From: Pseudisothecium myosuroides
Taxonomy: Eukaryota; Streptophyta; Bryopsida; Hypnales; Lembophyllaceae
Assembly (NCBI GenBank): GCA_951799445.1
Contig: OX637288.1
Location: 31,785,288-31,849,287 of the forward strand
DNA: 64,000 nt
Reading direction: 5' to 3'
Under the pieces are notes generated by a model. It did not search any database and was not told the origin of the DNA. It saw nothing but the letters and a program-made list of their open reading frames with translations. The translations under genes were made by a program, and so were the position numbers. How positions within the stretch are numbered: position 1 is the stretch's first letter; every line of letters starts with the position of its first letter. Shown piece by piece: positions 1 through 12,590 of this stretch.

Positions 1-419
1 CAATATAAAATTTTACAATTTCATAATGTAAACCATGCTCAATTCCTTATTTGGATGGCTGCTTTCTAAAACATACTCCAACATATTCTTGCCTACAATA
101 TACTACTTTTATATATAAAAGGCTAGGGTTGCTTTCAATGTATCTATTTTTAATAGTCTAAAATTTCATAGTTTATTACAATATTCAAAAGATGCATAAG
201 AAAGGAATCTTGAACATTCTTTTGACTTCCCGCAAAATCCAACAAAAAAATAGGTAATTTAACGATGCTCAACTGCTTATTTATACACATGTAAGTGCAG
301 TTACCTTAAAAATTTGGTGTAAAGTGTAGACTTCCACTGTCTAAAATAAATTGGTAATAATAAGAGTCCCTCACCCAATCAACTAGCCATCTAGCCCTCT
401 CCTAGATCACGCGACTGGC
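1..419. other. AT-rich spacer, no gene seen
   Basis: This stretch is very AT-rich and has no open frame of note. It becomes GC-richer after about 400, where the leader of the carrier gene begins. Confidence 0.6.
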
Positions 420-769
420 TCAGAACCGGACTAAAGGGGAGGGCCCCATCCACATCGCAACCCGGAACCCAAACCCTATTCCCACTGCGCAGAAAGAACG
501 GAATATTTGGAAACCCTTATCAAAGAGGGGAGGCTGCAGACGTCCAAGTGTAAGAAGCGAGAACGAGCGCAAGACAGAGCGAGAGAGCGAGAGAGCGGCC
601 ACGGCGAGCGCAGAGTGTGCGCTCCTCGCGACCGATTCCGCCGCGCGCAGGCTCCAAGCAATTCTCGCAGTGGCAGTGCGAGAACTCACATCGAAGAGAA
701 AAGCAGAGGTTTCTTAGTAAGTTAAGATATTAGTTTGTTTTGGTTTCAGGTCTCCAGCTTTTTCTGCGC
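420..769 (+). promoter_or_regulatory. Probable 5' leader of the carrier gene
   Basis: The base composition changes sharply to GC-rich and purine-rich at about 410, with a GAGCGAGAGAGCGAGAGAGCG run near 573-600. This is typical of a transcribed 5' leader in plants. The first ATG in the carrier frame is at 770. A donor-like AG/GTAAGT at 717 and an acceptor-like TTTCAG ending at 749 exist, but the 33-nt gap between them is too short for a usual plant intron. I see no TATA box that I would call. Confidence 0.45.
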
Positions 770-2876
770 ATGAAGTTGGAGAGCGGAGGAAGAGAGGAAC
801 CCGCGTCGTCGTCGTCGTCGTCATCGTCGTCGTCTTGGATGGGAGGTCACGGCACGGAGTCTCTGGCTTCGTACACGGCCGCTCGCGCCGGCACGCCTGG
901 GTTTCAGGCGCGGCCGGCGCGACAGAAGCTTTACGCGGAGAGTGTGACCACGCACATGCCCGCCCTGGTGTGTTCCACCTCGGAGCGCACGGTGGAGGTG
1001 GTGCAGCGTCGGGGGAGAAGCGCGGGCACCGCGAGCGTGGCCAAGGCAGCAACCATGGCCGCGGCGCCTGTGTCGGAGTTCGGGTTCAAGACGCTGCTCC
1101 CGACGGAAGCTGAATTCCGGTCAGTGAGATTTTTGCGATTGGTGCATTTACCGAGGACCTCGTGCTTTTCTCCTTGTGACAGGGGAGGTTCCTGTTAATG
1201 CATGCTGTGAGGTTGTGTCGAGATGAATTTGTGAGGAAATGGCGGGATTGACAAGGGGAATTTGTGTGCAGGGAGGTGTTAGGGTTAGTCTCGGAGGAGG
1301 AGATTGTGGAAAAGCAGAAGAAGAAGTCGAAGAAAATTGCGTTCAAGGGTTTCAAGTTGAAGATAGGGAATGCTTCCTTGCGGAGGCTGATAAGCGGCGC
1401 TTTCGCCGGCGCTGTGTCGCGAACTGCAGTAGCGCCTTTAGAAACAATTCGGACGCATCTTATGGTAGGGACGAGCGGGAAAACCTCGGTCGGTACGATG
1501 TTCAATGCGATCATGGAAAGGGATGGATGGCAAGGGCTGTTCCGAGGAAATGGCGTCAATGTGCTTCGAGTAGCTCCGAGTAAAGCCATCGAGGTGAGTC
1601 CCTCGACAACTACCGTATTTCTTGTAGAGAATAGAGTTGCCGTTTACGTTAAATTTACAAATTTATTGTAGGATTTCCTCCCTGAGGCTTACCCCCTGCG
1701 TTTCACTGACACAGGGTCTGCAACTCCCTTTGTCCTGCTTAAAAGATAACTCTTATTTCTGCCCAATTTCTTCGTCAACCTGGTTGAATTGGTGTTTGTA
1801 CTCGATTAATTCCGGTTGTGTGTGCAGCTCCTTGCGTATGACACTGTAAAGACTTTTCTAACCCCCAAGAACGGCGAACCGTCGCGGCTTCCAGTCCCGG
1901 CGTCCACAATAGCAGGGGCCACGGCGGGTGTATGCTCCACATTGACCATGTATCCCCTTGAGTTACTGAAGACACGGTTGACCGTTGAGGTAACACCACG
2001 TCCCAGTCTACATGAGTTTCTAAATGACCTATAGTTTTTGCTGAAGCATTGGACAACTTCTGTTAATTTCCGGAATTCCTAAACGTTATGTTGCAGTCAA
2101 TCTTTGCTAAGCTTTAATCGTCCATTTGCAGCATGGTATGTATGACAACCTGCTGCACGCGTTTGTCAAGATCTGCAAGGAAGAGGGTCCCATGGAGCTT
2201 TACAGGGGCCTACTTCCGAGCCTGATTGGAGTGATACCTTATGCAGCCATGAATTATTGTACTTATGACACATTGCGAAAGACATACAGGCGGATTGCCA
2301 AGAGGGAAGATATTGGGAACTTGGAGACTCTTTTGATGGGCTCCTTCGCAGGGGCTGTTGCTAGTTCCGCATCTTTCCCATTAGAAGTTGCGCGGAAACA
2401 GATGCAGGTATGAGGAGTGTTCTCAATTTCAAGTGGACGATCTTAGATCCTTGAACTTTTAGGTTATGGCTAGAAGTTCTGAGTAAAAACGGATCAAGTT
2501 TATTGGATCGGAATTTATACTTTTATCTGCCTGATTGTTGGAAGTACTCTGAACTATTTATTTGTCGCACCAATTTTCATCTCATGTAGCCTGTCTGGTT
2601 TTGCAGGTGGGCAACATCGGTGGGCGACAGGTGTATAGTAATGTATTCCAGGCGATGTCTAGCATAGTAAAAGAGCAAGGTCCTGGTGGTCTTTATCGTG
2701 GACTTGGAGCCAGCTGCATTAAGATTATCCCAGCGGCGGGTATATCATTCATGTGCTACGAGGCTTGCAAACGGGTTTTGGTGGAGGAGAAACAGGAGAA
2801 GGCAGTGGTGGAGGAGAAGGCGAAGGTACTGGAGACAAAGATGGGAAAGGAAGTGCTTGAAGAGATCAAAACTTAG
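770..2876 (+). CDS. BT1: Brittle1-type adenine nucleotide carrier (mitochondrial carrier family)
   Basis: There are five exons: 770-1119, 1272-1593, 1828-1989, 2132-2407 and 2607-2876. All have GT-AG borders and all are in phase, giving 459 aa. The protein has the three-fold mitochondrial carrier repeat. The PX[DE]XX[KR] signatures are PLETIR (about 172-177), PLELLK (267-272) and PLEVAR (361-366). Each is followed by a carrier-type EG/GLYRG element, such as the ELYRG and LYRG motifs near 300 and 398. The first 110 residues are variable, with a serine run encoded by TCG/TCA repeats near 810-835. Order and wording are closest to Brittle1 carriers, which move adenine nucleotides (ADP-glucose in cereal endosperm) across the plastid or mitochondrial inner membrane. 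The start is the first ATG in the frame. I infer the substrate only as adenine nucleotide. Targeting to plastid, mitochondrion or both cannot be told from the sequence. Exon 5 ends with a charged EK-rich tail. Confidence 0.93.
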
Positions 2877-4380
2877 AATTAGGATTGCCATTCTGATGAG
2901 ATGTTAAACAGTATTTGGTGCGAATGCATGGCAACATTTGCATTTAGCCAGACAGTCTACATCCTCAGAGCTGGTCCTCAACTGCAATTGAGGTTGATGG
3001 TGCCGCTATTGCGGCAAATTCGTCACCTTTCATGGGATGTACATACTGGTGGTGGTTCAGCTGTACGAATGAAGAATTCGAGCGTTACTTGCCCTGCGAC
3101 TTGCCCTGCGAACTGCAACTATCTGGGTATTTTTTCAGTCTCGGAATCCGACGTTGAGCAGTGGATTCTAGTGAGACACCATGATCTGCATCCTGAAGGT
3201 GACTTGGGCAGAAACCTGGATGAGGGGTGAAGGTTTTTGGAAGGCGGAACCCAGCTCTGAGATGGAAGGCTTGCAGGGTTAAGTATGAATAGGCTGATGG
3301 TTCACAGTTGGAAGAGTGGATATGAATGTTCATACAGGACTCACCGTGTGTTCTCACCGAGGTCTACTTTTACACGAGTGTCATGTTGGTCTAGCTAACA
3401 ACTCGCACAATTTTGGCACAGTAGTTCTTGAGTATTGGTGAGTCTTGATGCTCTGAGTTTGTAGCTTGCTGTAGGCATAAATTTTTTAGGTACTTCTTCA
3501 TTGGAACGTATTCCTGAAAGAGAAAGAGGATCATCCCTCATTTGACCAGGCTGATTACACAAACTGATCTCTAATCGTGTTCCTGCTGTATGGTGCTCCC
3601 AAGTTACCCTGTATAGGCTGGAGTTTCTGCAGGATTCATGATCCTGAGTTGGAAACATATTTTGCAAGAGATCTTCGACAGCCTAGGGGTTGACAGATTC
3701 GTTAAGGATTGTTCTGTACTGCACTGTAGGTGACCCTTGGCCAGAATGTATAATATGGACACTGATGTTGGTTCATGGACACCACAGGGTTGATAGATAC
3801 ATCCACCACCATCATAGCCAAACTTATTTCTTCTGTCAAGTGGTAGCGCTGTGCGTGAAGTCGATGACATGTTGCAGTTACTTCTCAATAGTGAGGTCTG
3901 ATGCATTTTAGGGGAAATTGATACGAGAATAAATAGGGTGCCCAACGCCAGTGCTGACGGCACTCATGGGTTGTAGTCGATGACTCTTCGGGTGCTGCAA
4001 ATTTGCAATTGCCTTCATTTGATTGTTCAAATCCACTTCAAGGACACAGCTAGTTGATCCCATGAAATGCACTGCCCTTGTGCGATTTGGAACTCAAAGG
4101 AAGTGTGGTAGCCACAATACCCGACACCTCTTGAGTCAAAAGTCAGTGTGTGGTCTCCTCTGAATCACCTTTAGTGTGTGGTCTCCACGTCGTGAGATTT
4201 TGGATGGTTGGTTATACAGTATTCATTTTCGGTGAAATTCTAGGTTACACAAAACTGGCAGGTAGATAAGAGACAGGGTTGTGTTTCATAGAAGTCTTTT
4301 GGAGTTCCATGCAATGTTTTTTTTTATCATAAATAGAATTTATCTAGATTGTTGATCAATTACATTGTTGTAAAATTAAA
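2877..4380 (+). other. 3' flank of the carrier gene, no further gene seen
   Basis: The first kilobase keeps a balanced base composition and may include the 3' UTR; an AATAAA occurs near 3925. Short open frames here (about 110-120 codons, both strands) show no recognisable family and no codon bias like the carrier exons. After about 4200 the sequence becomes AT-rich spacer. Confidence 0.4.
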
Positions 4381-4535
4381 ATTTAGATATATGGTGGTAT
4401 AGCCGCTTGGTTAGTGGTGGTTGAGCAATTATTACATTATGACATGAGATTTATGACATGAGATTGAAAGTTCATATTGAATTTTGCATTAATCAAGGAA
4501 GTACTTCAAGTTCATTTTCATGATATGTTTTGGGT

Positions 4536-4699
4536 CACTAGAAGAAATTTGTGTTTGTCTCAACAAAATCCACAGGACGTGTTTGTTGAGATAAATGCAA
4601 AATCTGCATTGAAAAATGCTGAAAAAGGCAGATTTTGCATTTGCCTCATCAAACACGTCATGTAGATTTTGTTGAGACAAATACAAATTTCTTCTAGTG
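4536..4699. mobile_element. CACTA-ended hairpin MITE with GGT target duplication
   Basis: The element begins CACTAGAAGAAATTTG and ends with the reverse complement of that sequence (CAAATTTCTTCTAGTG). The two arms of about 71 bp pair along their whole length with only about six differences, around a loop of about 20 bp. GGT stands directly on both sides (4533-4535 and 4700-4702). CACTA ends and a 3-bp duplication are the hallmarks of the CACTA (En/Spm) superfamily, so this is best read as a non-autonomous foldback derivative. The two short open frames on opposite strands here are just the two arms. Confidence 0.85.
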
Positions 4700-4702
4700 G
4701 GT

Positions 4703-6684
4703 GGTTCAAGGATACTTATTCATGAGTTATAGGTTAAGTTTTTGATAATTATTGATTTTTGTAGAGATATTAATGACCTCTATTGCAACAAATAGATTTG
4801 AATTTCTCTAGAAATTTATTAAAAAATTGATAGAAATTTTAGTTTTTATAGGAAAATTACTTTTTCATTTCTATTTTTTCTACATAAAGTTTTATAATAA
4901 TAATAAATAGTATTTGTCAAATTGATTTAGAAGATCTATAATGCTTTTGAATAAGATCTATAGATATGTTTGGAAGTTTGAAAAAATAAATAATTTCTAG
5001 GTTTCATTATTTGCATATCTTCATTTAATGCAAACTTCAAAAAAATTGAAGACATTCTATATTACAAGATTGTACATCAAGATTTTGTCCAAACCCCCAG
5101 GTAAGAAGGGGTTAATAAGTTGAGAAGGCACATTCTTATATAGATGTTAGAAGTTAAATTTTGAACAAATCAATTTAGTAGGGAATTGAACCCAAGAAAG
5201 GATTGCTTCATAGTGCAAAATTTTGGGTAGAAAAGAGCCTTTTCAATTCACTAACAGGCTCAAAGTACGGCATGATTACCTAAGTGACCACTAAGTTTAT
5301 GGTGGCTCATGATGGCTTAGTCATGGAGGATGGTAAGCACATGCTTTCCATAAGTTTCTACATGCCAAGTGCCCACTACCAACCTTTAGTGTTCCTACGT
5401 GGTGGTAATGATAATGATGTGGATAACTTCATATTCACCTCAATTTATACTAAAATTGGTGAAAAATCTCAAAGCTCGTTAATGGATTCAATTACTTCCT
5501 AATGATATGAAGAAGCAAAAAGAAATTGACAGAAATAAGACCATATAATGAATTAGCATTGACATTAATTCACTATAGTAGTGATTTTTTCCATATTAGT
5601 AAATGAGATTTTTTTCTGAACATGAAACTCAAAGACACCCTACTATTATAGCTAAATAATGTTATATTGAAATTAAATTTACATCATGTTTTTAAGTGTT
5701 AATGAAAATGATCTGTATAATACTTCAAATATCAAACAATGCAAGAGCTTTCATTTTTTTCAAATGCACATAAAAAAGATTCTTAACTTAGGTCATATTT
5801 TTTAGGTATAAATACATATCAAATGCATAGTCTAGAAATTTAACCTACCTTTACAAAACTTTCAAGGCAAGGCACCAATCAAAACTGGTCCAAAAAACAT
5901 TGTTGAAAAATGATTCATTAATTTTGCAAGTAGACTCTTCCAACAAAACCACGTTTTTGATTGCAAGTCATAGGTTTTCCCTCAGAATCATGCACTATGG
6001 AATTGTAATGAATGTTGGGATTCATCTGAACTTTCAATTGAAGTTTTTTGCATCATGTTAAGGTAGGAGGCTGTAAAACGGAGTGACCATTAAAATGGAA
6101 CATGACTCAGAGGTACATTTTGCTTTCTCCAATGCACCACCTATGCACATTTCAGGAGGTGGTCCATTTTGATGACCACAAATGACCACTTTTTTTCAAC
6201 TTCAAAAATTTGTAACTAATTCCACAAAGGTCTAAAAAATATGAAACGACTTGGGTTAGATTTCAATTCCACTTGTCTTTCAAGGAAAATTTACTGAAAA
6301 ATATTTCAAGATGTTTTACCTCCCCAAAATTCAGTTTCAGCGCTTAGATGCTCCATTTCTGGACTTCCTACCTTATGTCAAAGAAGATTTTCATTCTCAT
6401 GTATTTCAGAAAGAACATCCTTCCTCCTTGGGGAATGTGTTTTTTCTAAACATATTTCTCCTCATATATTCCACTCTACTAATTTGCTCAACACCAAATA
6501 CTCAAATGTCACATCTTTATAGTAAAAAGGGAATATAATCTCAAAAGTGATGTTGTCCTGAAAAGAACATTATTCATAGTTTTAGCATAATTTAAGTAAT
6601 GACCTTCAGGTTAGAAACTTAGAATTGGTTAGCCAATGTTTGGAGCCCGGTTTGGAGTAACCTTTGGGATTTTGTATTGACATA
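4703..6684. other. AT-rich spacer, no gene seen
   Basis: There is no coding sequence I can support. Two 60-75-codon open frames (5284-5502, 6311-6538) have no recognisable family. Confidence 0.5.
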
Positions 6685-6868
6685 CAGTAGAACCTTTTTA
6701 AGTCGATCCTCTCTAAGTCAATAAAGTGTTGTCAGGAAGTATTGATTGCCGGTCCCAACTTAACAGTATGAACCACATATGAACATGATGACCCTCCCTA
6801 ATGTAACAACCTCTCTAACTCAATGTGTCAACTGGTCCCAACTCTATCGACTTAGAGAGTTTCTACTG
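6685..6868. mobile_element. pogo/Tc1-like MITE in a TA target
   Basis: The left end reads CAGTAGAACCTTTTTAAGTC. The right end, read on the other strand, is CAGTAGAAACTCTCTAAGTC. TA flanks both ends (6683-6684 and 6869-6870). CAGTAGAACCTCT-type terminal repeats with TA duplication are known for plant pogo-like elements and their Emigrant-type MITEs. Length is 184 bp with no coding capacity. Confidence 0.75.
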
Positions 6869-6943
6869 TATATAGGATGCACTTTGCAGCTATGGGATGT
6901 CTTTAATTTGATGCCATGATTAAAATTGAATCCATGATTGAAA

Positions 6944-7040
6944 TGATGGAATGGAGCTTGGACAAAAATGGTGAAATGAAGCCATGATGAACATGGTAAA
7001 ATGAAGCTAAGCCTAAAATGGTGGAATGAAGCCAAGAAAA
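6944..7040. repeat. Short tandem repeat, ~25 bp x 4
   Basis: Four degenerate units of the form ATGGTGAAATGAAGCCATGA plus a short spacer follow each other. They create two spurious minus-strand open frames. Confidence 0.55.
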
Positions 7041-10000
7041 AAATAACAAAAATTCAAAGTCATAGACTAAATTAAAAATTTTCTCCATTTGAAAAATTTG
7101 TGTCTATAGTGCAACAATTGAAACTAAAAATTCTTGATTTACATTGCAGTTGGCATGTTTGTAATAATTGCCACAAATAATCTCCAACTAAAGATTTGTC
7201 ACCAGGGTTGTATGGTAGAAGCCTTGATATGAAAAACTAAGTGATAGAAATAGAAAGGTAAAGTTGATGAGTTTTTGAAGCTTTTTGCTTGTGTTTGCAA
7301 AATAGGGGTAAAATTTGATGCAAAGAGTATTTTGGAATTTTTTTGAGTAGGAAAAAGGATTTGGGAGAATTTTTTTTTAATGTTTTTTAGTTACTCTTTA
7401 AGAGAATGGGTTTAAATAATTGATTGTATAGATTGTATTTGGAGATAAATTGTGGGTTTTGCTCTTTTTAATTCATTGAGTTTAAAAGAGACCATGGAAC
7501 AAAAATCTTAGGTTAAGTTTAGGTCAAGTGTAGGTCATGTTTAGAGTATTATATTTGAAAAAATGGATTTTGGGACAAATTTCCATTGAGCTCTACAAAT
7601 TTCGTGCTATAAATTCTCATTGAGATAGATTCTCCTCAAATAAGTTAATCTCGATAGAAAAATGACATGCAAGAAGATACCATTTTAATTTCTAAGCACA
7701 ATGAAGGAATTGCTAATGGCATTGAATGATCTTCATCTTGGAAAATATTGAATTGAGTTATTAAATTGAGTTACTAGGCTTTGATGTGAATCATATTATT
7801 GTCACAATGCAACTGAGTAGCACGTAATACATGTATTTATTGTCTAAAGCGATTGAGTGATGGTATTGGCAAGCTAAGTTGGTGTTTGTGGCTGCTCCAA
7901 TAGCTTTATCTTTGAGTATTGGTGCAACAAATAATGGGACGTGTTGTCTTGGTGAATTTTTATTCTTCTATTTGATCTCTATAGCTTCACTTTAGTGTAG
8001 ACAACAATTTAGTGTTTAGTGCCTTCAAATAGAACCAAAGATACTATTAGAAAAACTTCTCTTATCTATTGAATTAGAAAAATCCAGTAAAAGAAAGAAA
8101 GATGAACCAACTACTTACAATCAAAGTGAAGCAATCAATGGCACATATAACTTAAGTAATAGAGTCTTTGTGCTAGTACAAAGACATTTAGTTAGACCTA
8201 AACTTGGTCCATAATAGTCCAACATCAAGTCATGAACATGTAGCCAATTTCTTAGCTTAAACGTAAATCTTAAAACAATACAACCAATACAACCCAAAAA
8301 CTTTGAAGCAACACAATTTTGGGTAAATGCATGGTATAGTCAACCAACTCTTGAATAAAGATTCCATACAAGCTAGTGCACTTTGAATATAGTATGTGCA
8401 TTTGTTGAAGACATATTTTAAATCACTTAAAAAAATATATAGCATTGCTACAATGAAGAATGAAACAAACCATGTGAATGTTTTAATTATATATCAACCG
8501 CAAATTAATTTCCCAATTTGTCAAAATCAATTCATCTTAAAGATTTGGAATTTTAAATTTTAAATTTTAATATTAGTTTGACCAAAATTAAATTGTAAAA
8601 ACTATCCAAATTTGATTTGGAATTTATAATTCATCAATATTTTCTACTATATAAATATGATTTGAAAAAAAATTCAAAAAAAAATTCCATCGAAAAAGGT
8701 TTTTAAAGTAGAGGATCAATTAAAATAAATTCTAATTATGTAATAATCTAATTAAAAAATTAAAAAATTAAAAAAAATCTATTTTGTCCAAGAATTTTTT
8801 TATATTCTCATATTTGAATGTATGAAAAAATTATGAATTCATAATTTCATGAAATTTGAGGCACACTTTTGCAAGTACAATATGACGTATTTTCAAAGAA
8901 TCATATATTTGTAAGAACATAACTATCACTTTATGAAATTTGTAATGATGATATCACAAAATTGACATTTCAAAACCATCTAAAATTTTTTTTACACCAA
9001 GATTAATCTTAATATGTGCCCTTGATTTTTGAAAATCTCAAAATTGTCCATTTGGTACATTGGAACATAAAAGTTGGTATGTTGCATTTATCTTATTACT
9101 TTCCAATTAGAATTGAACCCCAAGAAGGATTGGTATATGGTAGTCATAAGCTTTTTTATACCTTATTCTAGGATTTCGTTACTCTTTTGCTACCAATGAC
9201 TTTTGTAGAATCTTGCTAATTGTGAAAAAGGAATTTTAAATTCTTTAGAATGCTTTTTTTAACAGTATGTGAATAAGTTATGAATTTTCAAAGTGATAAA
9301 AATAGGTATATCCAAATGCAACATGAGACTCTCATAAATAGAGGTTGTCTATTTTAAACAAAAATTAGCAAAGGGTAGTTGCAAGAAATATTGGTTGATT
9401 TTTTTATAGCATTTTGGTAGTTTTCATGTTTTTTCTTAGAGTACTATAAAATTAGGAAAATAATTTATAAAAAATATAAAAATATAGACATTATGCACAT
9501 CTTTAATCTTTATAATGAAAATAACAACCAAAAGAAAAGCATAGAAAAATTCTCTAAGTAGGAAAACTAGAGAAGTGCAAAATCTCAAGAAAATTGGTAA
9601 GGAGTAGTTTTATATTTGTGATTTGTAAAAAATCGGAATTTTTTATTACAAAGAAACTAAAAATTGGAAATTTGAGAGGACTTGACAGTGACAAGATTTC
9701 ACCAAAAGAATGAGCTTGAAACTGGCATCTTCAATGTTTAAAAATGCACGTGTTAGAGAGTCCTATTTATACAAACATGGAGGACATACACTAGTCTATT
9801 TTTAGATTTTTCTTGATAAAAATATATCTGCCTATTGTAGAAATAGACCACTTCAATTTCAACTCTAGATTATTTATTTTTGGATATTTCATAGTACTCA
9901 AAACAACTACACCCCAAAGATTGACAAATTAGCAAAATTGACTTTTAAATATAAAATGATTTTTTTTTTAATTCTGAAAAATAAGGGATGTGATTACAAT

Positions 10001-10420
10001 GAAAATGTCCATCTCCAATAAAAAATATTCAAGTTCATTAAGTTCATGCTTCAAAAGTTAGGGCGGATTACAAGTTTGTTATGCTACAGTCAAGTGATAG
10101 GAAAAAAAATCAATATTTCTTACAATCATCCAATGATCAATTTTAAAAATGGGTCACAATTAGGAATTACTACCTTACACCATATTGTATGTTATAGAGT
10201 ACATCACTTCAACCATAACAATGCAAGGAAAAGATAAATTTTTCTAATCAAACTCACAAATAAAAAAACTTACTATCATATTCAAGCTAAATATTCATGC
10301 CAAATGGAGGCCATACTCACTTTTTAGATTACTATAGAAATGAAGAATGCACCTATTGGTTAAAAAATTAAATTATTTTTAGCAAAGTACTTTGGTAATA
10401 GGTTTTACTTGTTTTCATGG
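7041..10420. other. AT-rich spacer, no gene seen
   Basis: This is long AT-rich DNA with frequent stops in all frames. Nothing coding, RNA-like or clearly repetitive was recognised, apart from a short stretch near 9110-9140 that resembles 5175-5210 (a GGGTTCAATTC-type core on the minus strand). Confidence 0.5.
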
Positions 10421-10425
10421 TTTAA

Positions 10426-10622
10426 CCCATAAACACCATGGCAGATGTTTGGCGTCTGATGGATGGCAAAGAATCCTTCTAGTAGGACAGAATTACAACT
10501 ATTCATCCTCGGAATTTTGTTGCAAAAAGGGGAGGTCTTCTTTAGCATTTTGGCTTCTAGTTAGTGCTTTTCCATTCTTTTAAGCCAATGATTCTCACGG
10601 GCACCAGTTTGTCCTTTAAGGG
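10426..10622. mobile_element. TTAA-flanked, piggyBac-like MITE (copy 1)
   Basis: The sequence is TTAA (10422-10425), then CCCATAAACACC at the left end and CTTTAAGGG at the right end, then TTAA (10623-10626). The ends start with CCC in inverted orientation. TTAA duplication with CCC/CCY ends is the piggyBac signature. The interior is related in inverted orientation to the neighbouring 10627-10850 and to 13062-13561. Confidence 0.55.
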
Positions 10623-10626
10623 TTAA

Positions 10627-10850
10627 TCTTATAAGGACGGATTGGTCATTGTAGAAATCATCCTTTTTGAACCAATGCAAATCATCTATTCTAAAAAAAC
10701 AAAAGTACTCATTGGAGGTCAAACTACTATGCAAGATTTTCCTTTTTGCACAAAATTTCAAATATGAACAATTACACTTTTCTTTTACGTAGACAAAGAA
10801 CGATTCTTTGTCAACCATCAAGTACTTCGTGTCCTCAATAACCTTATGGG
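10627..10850. mobile_element. TTAA-flanked MITE, inverted neighbour of copy 1 (copy 2)
   Basis: This element shares the central TTAA with copy 1 and mirrors its interior: the GTACTCATTGG...CAAACTACTATG region here is the counterpart of the reversed segment in copy 1. It ends in CCTTATGGG, the inverse of the CCCATAA left end of copy 1. The right flank is TGCA rather than TTAA, so that end may be eroded. A 102-codon minus-strand open frame over it is not a gene I recognise. Confidence 0.45.
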
Positions 10851-11084
10851 TGCAAGATAAAAGATGCATGGTTTTGAAATCCTAAAAGAAAATTTGAAAT
10901 CTTTAGAGAGTTGTTTGACTTCAAGCAGTAATGCACATCCAAGAAAATAAAAGAATAATATTTTTTAAAGTTTAAAAAAATTATTTAAAAATTATTTTTC
11001 GATGCAAAAAAATTATATTTTGAATATATATATATATATATAATTCTTGTTTTTGTTATATTTGCAATGCTACAAAAAGTGAAA

Positions 11085-12590
11085 CATAACATTGTTAACC
11101 AATGTTAGAAGGCTCCCTTTTGCTTCCCCCAAACATAACATTGCTTAACCAGTTGATCCTCAACTTTCTAGGTGGGGGTATAATTCCTTCCAAGATACTT
11201 GAGGGGAATTATAATTAAAATCTATAGCTTTTTATTGGTCACTTGTTACCTAGGTCATCCTGCTAGGCCACTCCCCTCCTATAACATGGATTCTACAATA
11301 TGGGGGGCTCCCATTTTCTGAGGAAGGAAAAAAGGACCCCCATGCTTGTTTAGCAATGTTGTGAAAGAGGGACATAACATTGCTTAACCCCTAAAGGATC
11401 GTTGTTCCTTCGGGAAACAAATGCAATTTCAGGCAGGTATCTACGGGCTGAAATTTTATCCTGATTTTTTGAAACTTTTTTGAAGCTAGAAGAGTTGATT
11501 AGCTTCTTGAGAATATAGTTTTTTTCACAATCGATGCCCACACAATTATGACCAAATAAACTCAAAATAGGGAATAGGGGGCAGCCTGGGCAGCAAAAAA
11601 AATTTGCAAAAATTTGAATTTTTTTTTAATATTTTTTTCTCATAGATTATATTTTTGTCTATCTGGAAAGCTTTGATTCATTTCATTTGGATTTGTTATG
11701 AGAAAGTTATGGACATTCTTGTTTTTCGGGTAGTTAGAGCATCTTCTTGAAAAAAATAACTTGAAGGATTCATTTCTGAATGCAATTTTTCAAATTTTTC
11801 AAATTTTTTTTTTGCATGGTTTAGTTTACTTGCTAGAACAATCTCACCATTGGGATTAGTGCATTTTAATTCCATCTAAAATATATGAATATTTTAGATT
11901 TTCCTTCTGTCTTGTACTTACTTCTACTTAACTATTTTTTTAAGAATGATAATTAAGTTTTTTTGAGGTTTTTTTTCCTAGATTCTTAAATCAATTCTCC
12001 ACTATAAAGATTTAAAGCTCAAAACTTTGTAGTGCAAAAAATTTAAGTTAAAAATGTGTAAAGTCAAAAAATCTAGTCTCGTAATGTGTTGAAAAACTTG
12101 TTTTTTTCACTTTAAATGCAAATATCTTGCAATCTAAGTGGTCAAAAATTCTGAAATATTTTCCCCACTTTTTTATACTATTTAGGTGTAAGATCCTATG
12201 GTTAGATGTGAACAAAAAACAATTTACAGTTCTTTTTACTCTTTGCTGTAGAAATGGCAGTTTTGAGTGTTTTTTGGCAAAAAAAAAGGCCATGGTCCTT
12301 TAGAGGTTAACATGATGATTTCTTCCCCATCCTCCCAAATATTATTCCTCCCTACATACCGGGGAGGAAGTTTTGTTTAAATCGAAATAATATGATTGGC
12401 GCAGTAATGGAAGTAAGCTGACAGGAGTCCAGCAAGCTATTGGCTGCACTTACAAAGTCAACAATGGGATGATACCTGGCAACTCCAAATTGGATACAGC
12501 AATTGACTACAACTTGTGCTTCAATGATGGAAGGTCCTTGTTTTGGGGGGAGCAAAAGGATACCTTCTAGTGTTAGTAAACAATGTTATG
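11085..12590. mobile_element. Outer inverted-repeat element hosting a nested insertion
   Basis: The left end holds CATAACATTGTTAACC followed by AATGTTAGAAGG. The right end, read on the other strand, holds CATAACATTGTTTACT followed by AACACTAGAAGG. CATAACATTGCTTAACC also recurs internally at about 11134 and 11374. This looks like an older 1.5-kb element into which the 11388-12306 element was inserted. Limits are approximate. Confidence 0.45.
11388..12306. mobile_element. TTAA-flanked, piggyBac-like element (copy 3)
   Basis: Perfect TTAA lies on both sides (11384-11387 and 12307-12310). Terminal inverted repeats are CCCCTAAAGGATC on the left and, on the other strand, CCTCTAAAGGACC on the right. 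The ~920-bp interior has no transposase frame I recognise, so it is non-autonomous. It sits inside the 11085-12590 inverted-repeat element, at an internal CATTGCTTAA. Confidence 0.65.

Noticed and set aside
717..749. Leader intron before the carrier ATG
   Set aside because: Borders look like splice sites but the 33-nt distance is too short.
4477..4686. Two similar open frames on opposite strands
   Set aside because: They are the two arms of the hairpin MITE.
12352..12555. 67-codon minus-strand frame
   Set aside because: It lies within the outer inverted-repeat element and has no recognisable domain.
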